Source: Faecalitalea cylindroides ATCC 27803
GTDB lineage: Bacteria > Bacillota_I > Bacilli_A > Erysipelotrichales > Erysipelotrichaceae
DNA length: 52,531 nt
Direction: 5' to 3'
Assembly: GCF_000469305.1 (NCBI RefSeq)
Contig: NZ_KI270948.1
Span: 1-52,531, forward strand
The notes beneath the pieces are model-generated. The model ran no database searches. It saw only the letters and a program-made list of their open reading frames with translations, and was not told the origin of the DNA. This document shows positions 9,206 through 17,189 of the stretch, piece by piece. The stretch's first letter is position 1; every line of letters begins with the position of its first letter. The translations under genes were made by a program, and so were the position numbers.

Positions 9206-10054
9206 TCAATATGTTCGTTTTACTAGATAATCAAAAATCTCTTCTAATTTCTCTGTATTGCCATTTAAAGACATAAGGCATTTCTTTAGATCTTCCTGTA
9301 ATTCTTTTACCATTTCTACTGCCTTGTTTAAACCAAGGATCGTTACGGCTGTTGTCTTATTATTTTCTTGATCACTGGCTGATTTACCAAGTTCTTCGCT
9401 TGTCTTTGTTACATCTAGTATATCATCTTGGATCTGGAATTGTACGCCTAGATCGTAACCGATTTTTTTCATGATTTCGATATCTTCATGTTTATTGGCA
9501 ATGATAGCTGCACAAACTAATGGTAGTGTCAATAATTTTGCGGTCTTATACTCATCTATCTTTAAAAGTGTATCCAATGTGGCATGAGGATCATTTTCCG
9601 ATTGAATATCTAACTCCTGGCCATAAATCATGCCATCAATTCCACTGTAACTAGATAAAGCTTCAACAAGCTTAACTTTATTGGTATCTGAACAAGGTGT
9701 TCTTAAGACAACCTCAAATGCTTTTGTCAATAAGCCATCCCCTGCCAATATAGCGCAGGCTTCATCATAGGCTTTATGACAACTTGGTTTGCCTCTACGA
9801 AAATCATCATTATCCATTGCCGGTAAATCATCATGAATCAAAGAATACGTATGAATCATTTCAATGGCACAAGCGCAGGCAAAACCATCTTTTGGATCCA
9901 TACCATAATGTTGTAAAGCCGCAAATAAAAGCTGAGGACGAACGCGCTTTCCACCATTCATCAAAGAATAACACATAGCTTCTTTGGTTCTGGATGGAAG
10001 TTTTTCTAAAACCGTTTCTTTTAAATAGGTTTCAAATTCATTGCTCTGATTCAT
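9206..10054 (-). CDS. ispA: Polyprenyl synthetase (farnesyl diphosphate synthase type)
   Basis: This 282-residue trans-prenyltransferase elongates DMAPP with IPP to make C15 (possibly C20) diphosphate. The first aspartate-rich motif is in LIHDDLPAMDNDD (about residues 77-89) and the second is DDILD, about 125 residues later. The insertion in the first motif (DDxxxxD) is typical of bacterial FPP synthases. The ATG at 10052-10054 is six bases from AAGGAGA; the ATG at 10060 abuts it. The gene starts within the xseB coding end, so translation is likely coupled. Confidence 0.91.
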   Translation of the reverse strand: MNQSNEFETYLKETVLEKLPSRTKEAMCYSLMNGGKRVRPQLLFAALQHYGMDPKDGFACACAIEMIHTYSLIHDDLPAMDNDDFRRGKPSCHKAYDEACAILAGDGLLTKAFEVVLRTPCSDTNKVKLVEALSSYSGIDGMIYGQELDIQSENDPHATLDTLLKIDEYKTAKLLTLPLVCAAIIANKHEDIEIMKKIGYDLGVQFQIQDDILDVTKTSEELGKSASDQENNKTTAVTILGLNKAVEMVKELQEDLKKCLMSLNGNTEKLEEIFDYLVKRTY

Positions 10055-10256
10055 CGTCATTCTCCTTGGCAACCATTAACTGATCCATTTTATTTTCAAA
10101 TTCTTTTAACTGTTTCTCACATTGTTTGCTTAAGGCAAGACCTTCTTCAAAATATTTCATAGCTTCTTCAAGTTCTAAGGAAGAATTATTTAACAAGGCA
10201 ACGATCTCATCTAAGCGATTCATCGCATCTTGAAACTTCATCTTTTTTTCAGCCAT
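10038..10256 (-). CDS. xseB: Exodeoxyribonuclease VII small subunit
   Basis: This 72-residue helical protein binds the C-terminal region of XseA. The family pattern is clear: KFQDAMNRLDEIVALLNNSSLELEEAM-type helices with the conserved FEEGLALSKQCEKQL stretch. Length is normal (70-80). It starts within the xseA end (8-base overlap) and its own 3' end overlaps ispA, the usual xseA-xseB-ispA order of Firmicutes. Confidence 0.92.
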   Translation of the reverse strand: MAEKKMKFQDAMNRLDEIVALLNNSSLELEEAMKYFEEGLALSKQCEKQLKEFENKMDQLMVAKENDDESEQ

Positions 10257-11583
10257 TTTGTTTCTCCTTTTTTATTATTTTTGATGTGATGGTTCCATCG
10301 GATAGTCTTGTAAAGATCATATCACCTTCATTGACTTCGTTAACAGAACGAATCACATGTTCATTGTTATTTGTAATGGAATATCCACGAGTTAAAACTT
10401 TTAGTGGTGAATACGCATCTAAAAGACCTTCATTTTCTTTTAGATGTTTTTTGACGACCATGTGATATAGTTCAATCGCATAGATCATTTCTTTATGTTT
10501 ATCTTCACGATAATGGAATGCATTGATCAATTTTTGATTGAATGCGTGATACATAGATTTTTTTAACTCTTCAATTTTATTTTGCTGATTAGAAAACATT
10601 TCTTTGTGTTTATCTAAACGACTTTCTAAGTTTTCCAAGGCAAGTTGTTTCTGTTTTATCCACAGCTTAGGATCCTGCATATATGGATTGGCACTAATAT
10701 TTAAATATCGAGTTTGATTGACATCTAAGATATGCCGCATCTGATTGATCAAAAGATCTTGTTTATTTTGAATCTCATTTAGAACATCATATTGATCATT
10801 TGTCACCCATTGAGCAGCGGCTGTTGGGGTTACACTTCTATGATCACTGACTAGATCACATAGCGTTGTATCTACTTCATGCCCTACCCCACTGACTATA
10901 TACGTTTTTGCGTTATAGATTGTTTTAACCAATTCTACATCGTTGAAACAAAAGAGATCTTCAAAGCTTCCCCCACCTCGTACGATCAGTATCGCATCGT
11001 GATCATTTTGATCGGCTTTCTTTAACTGTTTGATCAATGATGCAGGTGCAAAGCTTCCTTGTACATATGCTGGATATAAGGTTACTTTCAACATTGGCCA
11101 ACGTCTTTGTATCGTTGACATGACATCATGAAGAGCAGCTCCTTCTTTAGCTGTGATCAATCCAATATTTTCGATAAAATCCGGTTTGATGGTTTTGTGA
11201 GAATCTTCAAAATATCCTTGTTTAAAAAGCATTTCTTTACGCTTTTCAAATTCAAGGAAGAGTTCTCCCATGCCATCCTGTTTGATCGTTCTTACATATA
11301 ATTGAAGATTTCCTCTTTGTTCATAAACATTTAAAGATCCTTTGACCAAGACTTTCATTCCTTCTTCCAAAGAAAAAGTAAGTTTATTTACATAGCTGGA
11401 AAACATGACACAGCTTAATTCAGCATAATTGTCTTTGATGGAAAAGTAGTAATGTCCTGAACGATGTTTGGTCAAGTTACTGACTTCACCCTGGATCCAA
11501 ACTTTATGTACTTCAATATTGGATACGATCGTCTTGATTCTGGAAACGACCGCACTGATAGGTACGATCATATCCTGGCTCAT
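10249..11583 (-). CDS. xseA: Exodeoxyribonuclease VII large subunit
   Basis: This 444-residue nuclease subunit degrades single-stranded DNA in both directions to short oligonucleotides. An N-terminal OB-fold domain (about 1-100) is followed by the catalytic core with GLITAKEGAALHDV and IVRGGGSFEDLFCFND (about residues 205-225). The tail forms a long coiled coil (about 275-400) that binds XseB. In the core, the usual T(S/P)xGAA is TAKEGAA. The start ATG overlaps the nusB stop as ATGA, and the end overlaps xseB. Confidence 0.93.
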   Translation of the reverse strand: MSQDMIVPISAVVSRIKTIVSNIEVHKVWIQGEVSNLTKHRSGHYYFSIKDNYAELSCVMFSSYVNKLTFSLEEGMKVLVKGSLNVYEQRGNLQLYVRTIKQDGMGELFLEFEKRKEMLFKQGYFEDSHKTIKPDFIENIGLITAKEGAALHDVMSTIQRRWPMLKVTLYPAYVQGSFAPASLIKQLKKADQNDHDAILIVRGGGSFEDLFCFNDVELVKTIYNAKTYIVSGVGHEVDTTLCDLVSDHRSVTPTAAAQWVTNDQYDVLNEIQNKQDLLINQMRHILDVNQTRYLNISANPYMQDPKLWIKQKQLALENLESRLDKHKEMFSNQQNKIEELKKSMYHAFNQKLINAFHYREDKHKEMIYAIELYHMVVKKHLKENEGLLDAYSPLKVLTRGYSITNNNEHVIRSVNEVNEGDMIFTRLSDGTITSKIIKKEKQNG

Positions 11584-11957
11584 AGTTGATCGATTACTCC
11601 ATTTAATAATTTATACGCATCTTCATCACAGTATTTTTTGGCTAAAGTAACGGCTTCATTGATTACGATAGCTTTTGGAGTTTCATTTACCAAAATCTCT
11701 TGAAAGGCAATCAAAAGGATCGTTTGTTCCAAGATGCTTAAACGATCAAACGACCAGTCTTTACGTAATAATGGATTGATCATATCAATATATTTCTCTT
11801 TATTTTCTGCAGTTCCAATTGTTAAGCTATATAGATACCCATCAATTTCATTACAGCCATCCATACATTCATAAACGCATTTGCGAATGTCTTTATCCAA
11901 CAATAAATGTTGATAAATTGATTTCATTGCGATAATTCGTTGTTCGTGTCTATTCAT
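11580..11957 (-). CDS. nusB: Transcription antitermination factor NusB
   Basis: This 125-residue all-helical RNA-binding protein acts with NusE/S10 on boxA in rRNA leaders. It shows the family ends: N-terminal RHEQRIIAMKSIYQHLL and C-terminal ETPKAIVINEAVTLAKKYCDEDAYKLLNGVID. It is slightly shorter than most NusB proteins (about 130-150). The ATG at 11955-11957 follows GGAGAG; a longer in-frame reading would lie inside the 5'-nucleotidase gene. It overlaps that gene's end by 8 bases. Confidence 0.92.
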   Translation of the reverse strand: MNRHEQRIIAMKSIYQHLLLDKDIRKCVYECMDGCNEIDGYLYSLTIGTAENKEKYIDMINPLLRKDWSFDRLSILEQTILLIAFQEILVNETPKAIVINEAVTLAKKYCDEDAYKLLNGVIDQL

Positions 11958-12855
11958 GTGGTTTCTCTCCTTTTTTATATGGTACTCTTGCGCTCGGCAC
12001 GACTTGACTGGCCGGTAGTGCATGAACATCTTGATCATCAAAGAATATATTAGCTCCAAAGCATTCTAAAACATCTGCTTTGTTTGCGCCTTGAAGGAAG
12101 AATACTTCATCAACGACGATATTCCATTTTCGCAGTGTTTTGATCACGCGAATACCGGCATCTTTATCTCTAGCGGTTACAATGGCTGTTCTTAATAGAT
12201 TTTGATCTTTACAATTTTTTTGTAAGGATGCCAGGCTGAACAAAAATTTAGCCATTGGTCCTTTGTGTAATGCTTCATCTTGTTTTTTTTCTTCGTTTTT
12301 CACAAAGGCCTCTAACCCTTTTTTTTGATATATTTTTTCGCTCTCGGAACTGAATAGTACCGCATCAGCATCAAAGGCAATACGAATTTGATCATTTGGG
12401 AATTTGTACATCGTATTTGTATTGTAGATCAAACCAGCAGGAAAACCGGCATTGATCGCATTGGATACATCATTTTCATTACAGGATAAAAATAAATCAA
12501 CACCAAAAGCTTTTAGATATCTTGATATGTCTTCTCCACCACTCATGACCATTCGTCCGATATCAAAACCATAATGTTTTAAAGAATTGATGATACGCAA
12601 TGAGGTTTCGGCTGAATTACGAGACATCACGATCACTTCAACGAGCTTTTTTGAAGTTTTCTCATTGATGTTTAATAAATTTTTAACCAATCCAAAGCCG
12701 GCACCAGGCTTTAAAATATCGTCTTCATGTTGAATTTGATATTCCCGATATGCATCTAAACCTTGTGTTTCAAAGATTTTATTAGCTTCTTCAAGATCAA
12801 ACAAGGCTCTACTTGAAATGCCAACAACTAAATAGTTATCAAAAGATACGGCCAT
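11950..12855 (-). CDS. 5'-nucleotidase, cytosolic cN-I-like family
   Basis: This 301-residue protein of the 5'-nucleotidase family related to eukaryotic cN-I would dephosphorylate nucleoside monophosphates. The N-terminal VGISSRALFDLEEAN segment and the internal RIAFDADAVLFSSESE stretch (about 155-170) are typical of the family. It has no signal peptide and is soluble. AAAGGAGGAGAG precedes the ATG. A terminator-like hairpin lies just upstream (12881-12905), so it may need its own promoter or read-through from the Asp23 gene. Substrate preference cannot be read from the sequence. Confidence 0.8.
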   Translation of the reverse strand: MAVSFDNYLVVGISSRALFDLEEANKIFETQGLDAYREYQIQHEDDILKPGAGFGLVKNLLNINEKTSKKLVEVIVMSRNSAETSLRIINSLKHYGFDIGRMVMSGGEDISRYLKAFGVDLFLSCNENDVSNAINAGFPAGLIYNTNTMYKFPNDQIRIAFDADAVLFSSESEKIYQKKGLEAFVKNEEKKQDEALHKGPMAKFLFSLASLQKNCKDQNLLRTAIVTARDKDAGIRVIKTLRKWNIVVDEVFFLQGANKADVLECFGANIFFDDQDVHALPASQVVPSARVPYKKGEKPHE

Positions 12856-12880
12856 ACTCTCCTCCTTTCAAGCTTTAAAA

Positions 12881-12905
12881 AAAGGAAATCCGAAAGATTT
12901 CCTAA
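12881..12905 (-). terminator. Intrinsic terminator after the Asp23 gene
   Basis: AGGAAATC and GATTTCCT form an 8-bp stem with a CGAAA loop. On the minus strand it is followed by seven T. The hairpin includes the Asp23 stop codon. It would separate the Asp23/ribF part from the nusB part of the cluster, or attenuate read-through. Confidence 0.75.
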
Positions 12906-13231
12906 AAAATAAATCCTACAACCTCGATTTCAATTGAATCTGGTGTATGTTCAGTCATATAAGAAATGCTTTCAAAGATCTTGTTTTGAAGGTTTGCACA
13001 AACATCAGATACGTTTGCCTTATAACTAACTTTAACTGGAACAGTCAAGGTTAACTGGTTATCATCGATTTTGGTCACGATACCACCTTTGAAAGGTTTA
13101 TTTCCTTCTACCAGTTTCACGTTTTCATCTTCTTCGATCACATTTAATGCGATTGAAGAAAATACGCTTTTATTTAAATTGATATTTCCATATTTGTTTT
13201 TGGGTTCTAGTACGATATATTCTTTTGCCAT
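12902..13231 (-). CDS. Asp23/Gls24 family protein (YqhY-like)
   Basis: This 109-residue member of the Asp23 (alkaline shock) family shows GNINLNKSVFSSIALNVIEED at 15-35 and the alternating beta strands that follow. It is soluble. In many Firmicutes one Asp23-family gene (yqhY) lies close to nusB and is linked to control of fatty-acid synthesis; the same neighbourhood here supports a YqhY-type assignment. A terminator overlaps its stop codon. Confidence 0.85.
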   Translation of the reverse strand: MAKEYIVLEPKNKYGNINLNKSVFSSIALNVIEEDENVKLVEGNKPFKGGIVTKIDDNQLTLTVPVKVSYKANVSDVCANLQNKIFESISYMTEHTPDSIEIEVVGFIF

Positions 13232-13276
13232 AACTTCACCTTCATTTCTAATATCTATTATAACAAACTTAATGCG

Positions 13277-14248
13277 TTACATAAAGAGCTTTTTATCCCA
13301 TGTTTTAGCGGTATTCTTAACTACTTCATTCGATGATGTCATTATGTTTTGCGTTGTTTTGATATCAGACACCAGCTGATCTTTTAACTCGTCTATATTT
13401 TTAAATTTCTTTTCATCACGAATCTTTTTATAGAAATAAAAACGTACTTCTTTTTCGTATAAATCTTGATCAAAATTTAGAATATGCGCTTCAATGGTTT
13501 GTATTTCATTTTCAAAAGTTGGATTCTTTCCAATATTGATCATAGCATAGTACAAAGTATCATCTACACTTACACAACCGGCATAGACACCTGTATTCGG
13601 TATTACATATTCTTCATCCACAAGCAGGTTTGCGGTTGGAATATTCAATAATGTCGATCCCCTTTTGAATCCATGAACGATCTTACCATGAATGGAGTAT
13701 ATATAACCAGTCATATGATTGGCGTCGTATACATTTCCTTCAAGGATCATAGGTTCTATTCTTGACGAAGAAATCTTTTTATTATCCTCGTTTATGCTAT
13801 CAACAACTACAACATCAAATAAGTTTTGTTTCTTCAATGTTTCTACATTTCCTGCATTTTTACAGCCATATTGAAAATCAAAACCGCAGACAAGTGTATC
13901 GATGTTCATCTGATGCAGTACATCATGAAATTGGTCGGCACTTAAAGATGCAAAATCCTTTGTGAATGTCAGTATATAAAAGTTCTGAGCGCCCAATGAT
14001 TTGGATACCTGGATCTTATCAGATAAAGACATTAGATGGTACAACTTCATTTCCGGCTTAAAAATATGCCATGGATCTGGATCAAATGTAATAATAGAAA
14101 CATCAATATTCTTCTTTTGGGCAATCTCTATAGCTTGTTTTACAAGCTGTTGATGACCTTTATGAAATCCATCAAAATAGCCGATACAGGCCACTGTTTT
14201 ATTAAATACAGGCGGTATATGTTTATGATTGATACGAATGATGTTCAT
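13277..14248 (-). CDS. ribF: Bifunctional riboflavin kinase / FAD synthetase
   Basis: This 323-residue enzyme makes FMN from riboflavin and then FAD. The N-terminal FAD synthetase domain has the nucleotidyltransferase motif GYFDGFHKGH (about 20-29) and SSSRI(EP) around 160. The C-terminal riboflavin kinase domain has the GSTLLNIPTANL motif (usually G.P.G.PTANL) near 200. Ahead of the nucleotide motif the glycine cluster is normal; in the kinase motif the first glycines are altered, but PTANL is kept. The ATG at 14246-14248 overlaps the truB stop as TAATG, with AAGGGGG eight bases upstream. Confidence 0.93.
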   Translation of the reverse strand: MNIIRINHKHIPPVFNKTVACIGYFDGFHKGHQQLVKQAIEIAQKKNIDVSIITFDPDPWHIFKPEMKLYHLMSLSDKIQVSKSLGAQNFYILTFTKDFASLSADQFHDVLHQMNIDTLVCGFDFQYGCKNAGNVETLKKQNLFDVVVVDSINEDNKKISSSRIEPMILEGNVYDANHMTGYIYSIHGKIVHGFKRGSTLLNIPTANLLVDEEYVIPNTGVYAGCVSVDDTLYYAMINIGKNPTFENEIQTIEAHILNFDQDLYEKEVRFYFYKKIRDEKKFKNIDELKDQLVSDIKTTQNIMTSSNEVVKNTAKTWDKKLFM

Positions 14249-15066
14249 TACCATAACCCCCTTTTGCTTTTGTAAATCCCGTTTCCTATATTTTCATAAA
14301 TAGCCACAGGTTCGTTATTTTCTGTGATGCAGACAAGTGGTTCATCTTGATTTAAATGAATCTGCTTGCCTTGATATATCTCAAGAATAGATTCATATTC
14401 AACAAAAGGTAAATGATCTAAAACCATAGAAACAGGATACAAAACAGGCTCATCTTCAATGTCTTGGGCCATATCGATAGTAAATCGTCCAACAGCTGTT
14501 CGTTGTAATGATTTCATACAGCCAGCATTGTTTGTTTTTAGAGCTAGATCACGACAAATGGAACGAACATAGGTACCACTTGAACAATGAACCTCAAAGG
14601 ATAGATCGTCCTTGTTGATCGAATGAATCGAATAAATCTCTATATCTTGATAGACAGGTTCAATATCAATATTTTCTCTTTGATAATCCATCAATTTTTT
14701 TCCTTTGATTTTTTTTGCTGAAGTCATCGGAACCTGCTGAGACTGTTTTCCTAAAAAAGATCGTAATACTTCATCAAAATTAAAATCTAAGTTTATATTT
14801 TTTTGTTGGGTTATTTCTCCATGGATATCATCGGTCGTAGTAAAATATCCTAACTGAATGGAAGATACATATTTTTTATCTGTATCATTTAAAAATTGTA
14901 AAGCTTTGCATGCTTTACCGCAAAGTACGACAAGAACTCCAGTTGCATCTGGATCTAAAGTTCCTGTATGTCCAAATTTTTTCTGGTTATATTTTCTTCT
15001 AAGCTTATTGATAACATCATGACTGGTCATGCCAGCCGGCTTGTTGATCACTAGAATTCCATCCAT
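14248..15066 (-). CDS. truB: tRNA pseudouridine55 synthase
   Basis: This 272-residue enzyme makes the pseudouridine of the T-loop in elongator tRNAs. The catalytic aspartate lies in HTGTLDPDATGVL (about residues 33-45). The N-terminal GILVINKPAGMTSHDVINKLR is diagnostic. It is followed by ribF with overlapping stop and start codons, the standard truB-ribF pair. It is slightly short (usually 290-310), with the C-terminal PUA-like part reduced. The divergent ttcA begins 80 bases away. Confidence 0.94.
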   Translation of the reverse strand: MDGILVINKPAGMTSHDVINKLRRKYNQKKFGHTGTLDPDATGVLVVLCGKACKALQFLNDTDKKYVSSIQLGYFTTTDDIHGEITQQKNINLDFNFDEVLRSFLGKQSQQVPMTSAKKIKGKKLMDYQRENIDIEPVYQDIEIYSIHSINKDDLSFEVHCSSGTYVRSICRDLALKTNNAGCMKSLQRTAVGRFTIDMAQDIEDEPVLYPVSMVLDHLPFVEYESILEIYQGKQIHLNQDEPLVCITENNEPVAIYENIGNGIYKSKRGLW

Positions 15067-15145
15067 TTAAATCACCTTACTTATTTTACTGACTTTTATT
15101 TTTCTTCGCAACACTTTATAATAGTCAAATGAAAGTAGGGATAAA

Positions 15146-15883
15146 ATGAAACTTCAGCCAATTTTAAGAGGTATACGTAATGCTGATAGAGATTATAAAT
15201 TGATCGAACCAGGTGATTCGATTGCCGTAGCTTTAAGCGGTGGTAAAGATAGTATGGTGCTTTTTTTAGCTTTAAGCATGTATCAAAAATTTCAAGGACA
15301 AGATTTCAAATTATATGGAATCCATGTAGATGTAGGATTCGAAGAATTCGAACATGAAACTATGAAGAATTTTGCCAAAGAACATAATCTAGAATTGTAT
15401 ATCCAAAAAACTCAAATCTATGACATCTTAAAAAAGAAAACAAATAACTCGGGTAAAATACAGTGTTCTTTATGTTCTCAGTTTAAAAAAGGAGTTATCT
15501 TTGATAAAGCAAGAGAATTAGGATGTAATAAAATTGCTTTAGGACATCATGGGGATGATGCTATTGAAACACTATTTTTAAATATGATCCATGGTTCAAA
15601 GATAGCCACATTCTTGCCAAAACAATATATGTCAAGAATGGATATGACCATGATTCGACCATTGGTGTATTTACGCGAAAAAGATATTATTCGAGCTTGC
15701 GAACGTAATAACATTCCTGCGGTAAAACGTGTTTGTCCTAATGATGGATTTACCCAAAGAGAAGACATTAAACAAAAACTTTACAAATTTTACGAAGAAT
15801 ATCCAGAAGCAGAAGACAATTTCTTAAGAGCTCTTTATAACGAAAAACAAGTGAGTTTATGGCAAAAAGAAGACACGATCTAG
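15146..15883 (+). CDS. ttcA: TtcA-like tRNA 2-thiolation ATPase
   Basis: This 245-residue PP-loop ATPase has the ATP site SGGKDS at 31-36. A CxxC motif follows (CSLC, about 111-114) that in TtcA enzymes contributes to binding a [4Fe-4S] cluster. The expected reaction is thiolation of a tRNA cytidine or a related base; the exact target in Firmicutes homologues is not certain. It is a single-gene plus-strand unit between truB (divergent) and a strong terminator. A TATAAT box is at 15117-15122, but I see no good -35 match. Confidence 0.82.
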   Translation: MKLQPILRGIRNADRDYKLIEPGDSIAVALSGGKDSMVLFLALSMYQKFQGQDFKLYGIHVDVGFEEFEHETMKNFAKEHNLELYIQKTQIYDILKKKTNNSGKIQCSLCSQFKKGVIFDKARELGCNKIALGHHGDDAIETLFLNMIHGSKIATFLPKQYMSRMDMTMIRPLVYLREKDIIRACERNNIPAVKRVCPNDGFTQREDIKQKLYKFYEEYPEAEDNFLRALYNEKQVSLWQKEDTI

Positions 15884-15904
15884 AAATTGTGTCTTCTTTT
15901 TTTA
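15865..15904 (+). terminator. Intrinsic terminator of ttcA
   Basis: GAAGACAC (15869-15876) pairs with GTGTCTTC (15889-15896), extended by four A-T pairs, and is followed by T8. The ttcA stop codon lies in the loop. Confidence 0.9.
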
Positions 15905-16135
15905 AGCTTATTTGATAATAGCGGCTTCCAATCAAGAATCCTAGACTATAAATAATATTCCATATAGGACTTACGAGCGCAAGAGCTGCTGTTACATCAG
16001 GTCTTTGATATTGTCCAACCATAGCCATATCCACTACACTTTCAATCAATGAAAAAAATGCACTGCCAAATATTTTAAATACATCAATTTGATCTTATCA
16101 TTTAAAAAATCAACATTCTCTTTTCTAAATAACAT
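15903..16135 (-). pseudogene. Remnant of a MATE-family exporter (N-terminal fragment, frameshifted)
   Basis: The minus strand encodes a recognisable MATE N-terminus. An ATG at 16135 opens about 17 residues (MLFRKENVDF...). The frame changes near 16083, and the second frame continues with the first-helix signature VFKIFGSAFFSLIESVVDMAMVGQ-type residues and part of helix two (ALVSPIWNIIYSLGF). Homology ends near 15905, where the ttcA terminator begins. A complete MATE protein has about 450 residues; only about 75 remain. It has no ribosome site. I read it as the decayed stub of a deleted transporter gene. Confidence 0.6.
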
Positions 16136-16150
16136 GGCTTTACTTAAAGG

Positions 16151-16207
16151 TAAAAAGAAAAAAACTGGATAAGTAAACAGGTATCTCAACCTGTAGCCTT
16201 ATCCAGT
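16151..16207 (-). terminator. Long hairpin terminator downstream of the HD-domain gene
   Basis: ACTGGATAAG (16164-16173) pairs perfectly with CTTATCCAGT (16198-16207). An inner stem, ACAGGT (16177-16182) with ACCTGT (16189-16194), has a 6-base loop. On the minus strand the structure is followed by TTTTTTCTTTTT. A second hairpin, AATCATTT/AAATGATT, lies at 16209-16229, and a third, GTGAAT/ATTCAC, at 16271-16288. The 16136-16300 stretch holds no gene that I can recognise. Confidence 0.75.
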
Positions 16208-16300
16208 CAATCATTTCTTCTAAATGATTTGCCCTCCAAGCAAGCAAAACGATTGTAAAAAACATTAATGTGAATGCCCATATTCACTTGATAGAATCCT

Positions 16301-16882
16301 TTATTCTTTTCCATCCACAAAATACGTAGCTTCCATATCCGCTGTGCTTAGCGCAAACGCTAAAGGAAAATGTTCAAATGTATATCCAACATTACGAGCG
16401 GGATCCTCATTGGAAAATCCCATGTGATAACGAATGGCAAATGCCTCTTCCCGAGTGAGTTTCATAAAAGGTGAAATCATATAAACGCTTTTTTCTCCAT
16501 GTCCATATGGCATTTCATCTTCAAACTCATAATATGGAACCTGCTGCCATTCCCCATTTACTTTTTTGTTGCGATAACTTGTTTTATAAACATTGATCTT
16601 ACATACATCATGCAACAAAGCAACCAAGGCAATTGTTTCATCATCGTAATCCATGCCATACATATCTTTTACGCGATTTCTTGATAGATAATCCTTTAGA
16701 CAATGATATACATTGATACTATGTTCAACCAAGCCTTCCGGATATGATCCATGAAAACGTGTGCTTGCAGGAGCTGTAAAGAAATCAGATTTATTCGAAC
16801 ATAAATAATCTAAAAAATCCTTTGCCCCATCGCGTTTAATATACGTTTGATAAATTTCAATAAATTCTGTTTTTTTGCTCAT
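16301..16882 (-). CDS. HD-domain hydrolase
   Basis: This 193-residue predicted metal-dependent phosphohydrolase has the metal ligands His54 (LVEHSINV) and the HD pair His91-Asp92 (LLHDVCKI). A further histidine near 128 (GHGEKS) completes the HD pattern. It is soluble and of compact single-domain length. HD proteins of this size act on nucleotides or phosphodiesters, but the substrate is unknown. It has its own promoter-like TATAAT upstream, directly after the 6S RNA terminator. GGAGAT precedes the ATG. Confidence 0.8.
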   Translation of the reverse strand: MSKKTEFIEIYQTYIKRDGAKDFLDYLCSNKSDFFTAPASTRFHGSYPEGLVEHSINVYHCLKDYLSRNRVKDMYGMDYDDETIALVALLHDVCKINVYKTSYRNKKVNGEWQQVPYYEFEDEMPYGHGEKSVYMISPFMKLTREEAFAIRYHMGFSNEDPARNVGYTFEHFPLAFALSTADMEATYFVDGKE

Positions 16883-16927
16883 AATTGTATCTCCACTTAC
16901 CAGTATTATAACCGAAAATGAACATAA

Positions 16928-17081
16928 TAAAAACCCAGGAACAGGCGATCTTCCCCTGTATGTACAGGTGGGTGACCTGTTCTATGCATTAGGATCCCCA
17001 CTCGTAGCGGGTCTTCAACACAACAGAGAAACGTCCGGTCTCCCTTATCTCGCGTGTAGGAAAATGTATAAGCTCCTGGGC
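16928..17081 (-). ncRNA. ssrS: 6S RNA (regulator of RNA polymerase)
   Basis: A transcript of about 154 nt between aspS and the HD gene folds as a long rod. The closing stem CCCAGGA/TCCTGGG is followed by TTCCT/GGGAA, then a large bubble of about 13 nt per side. An upper stem GGGAGACC/GGTCACCC follows with one mismatch, then about ten further pairs and a terminal CCCGCT/AGTGGG hairpin. The 3' side ends in TTTTT. A closing stem, central open bubble and apical arm are the hallmark of 6S RNA, which mimics an open promoter and sequesters sigma-A holoenzyme. As I recall, Bacillus subtilis also has a 6S gene next to aspS, which agrees. It is somewhat short for the family. I could not run a covariance search. 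Confidence 0.75.
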
Positions 17082-17087
17082 AATTTC

Positions 17088-17116
17088 ATAATACCTGACT
17101 ATAAATAATATTACAA
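17088..17116 (-). promoter_or_regulatory. Promoter of the 6S RNA
   Basis: On the minus strand, -35 TTGTAA (17111-17116) and -10 TATTAT (17088-17093) are separated by exactly 17 bases. The expected start is near 17081-17083, at the foot of the closing stem. Confidence 0.75.
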
Positions 17117-17158
17117 GTCTTGACATTTTATAAGTTTTTGAAACACCGTATTTATAAT

Positions 17159-17183
17159 GAAAAAGCATGCCGTTTGGCATGCT
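17159..17183 (-). terminator. Intrinsic terminator of hisS-aspS
   Basis: AGCATGCC/GGCATGCT is an 8-bp perfect stem with a 4-base loop, followed by T5 on the minus strand. It separates aspS from the 6S RNA promoter. Confidence 0.88.
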
Positions 17184-17189
17184 AAAACG

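Noticed and set aside
15768-16049. Open minus-strand frame of 93 codons overlapping ttcA
   Set aside because: Only its N-terminal half resembles a protein (MATE); it starts with a TTG that has no ribosome site, and the rest is antisense to ttcA. I list it as a pseudogene stub instead.
16875-17180. Open frames across the 6S RNA on both strands
   Set aside because: They have no recognisable protein features or ribosome sites, and the region folds as a structured RNA with its own promoter and terminator.
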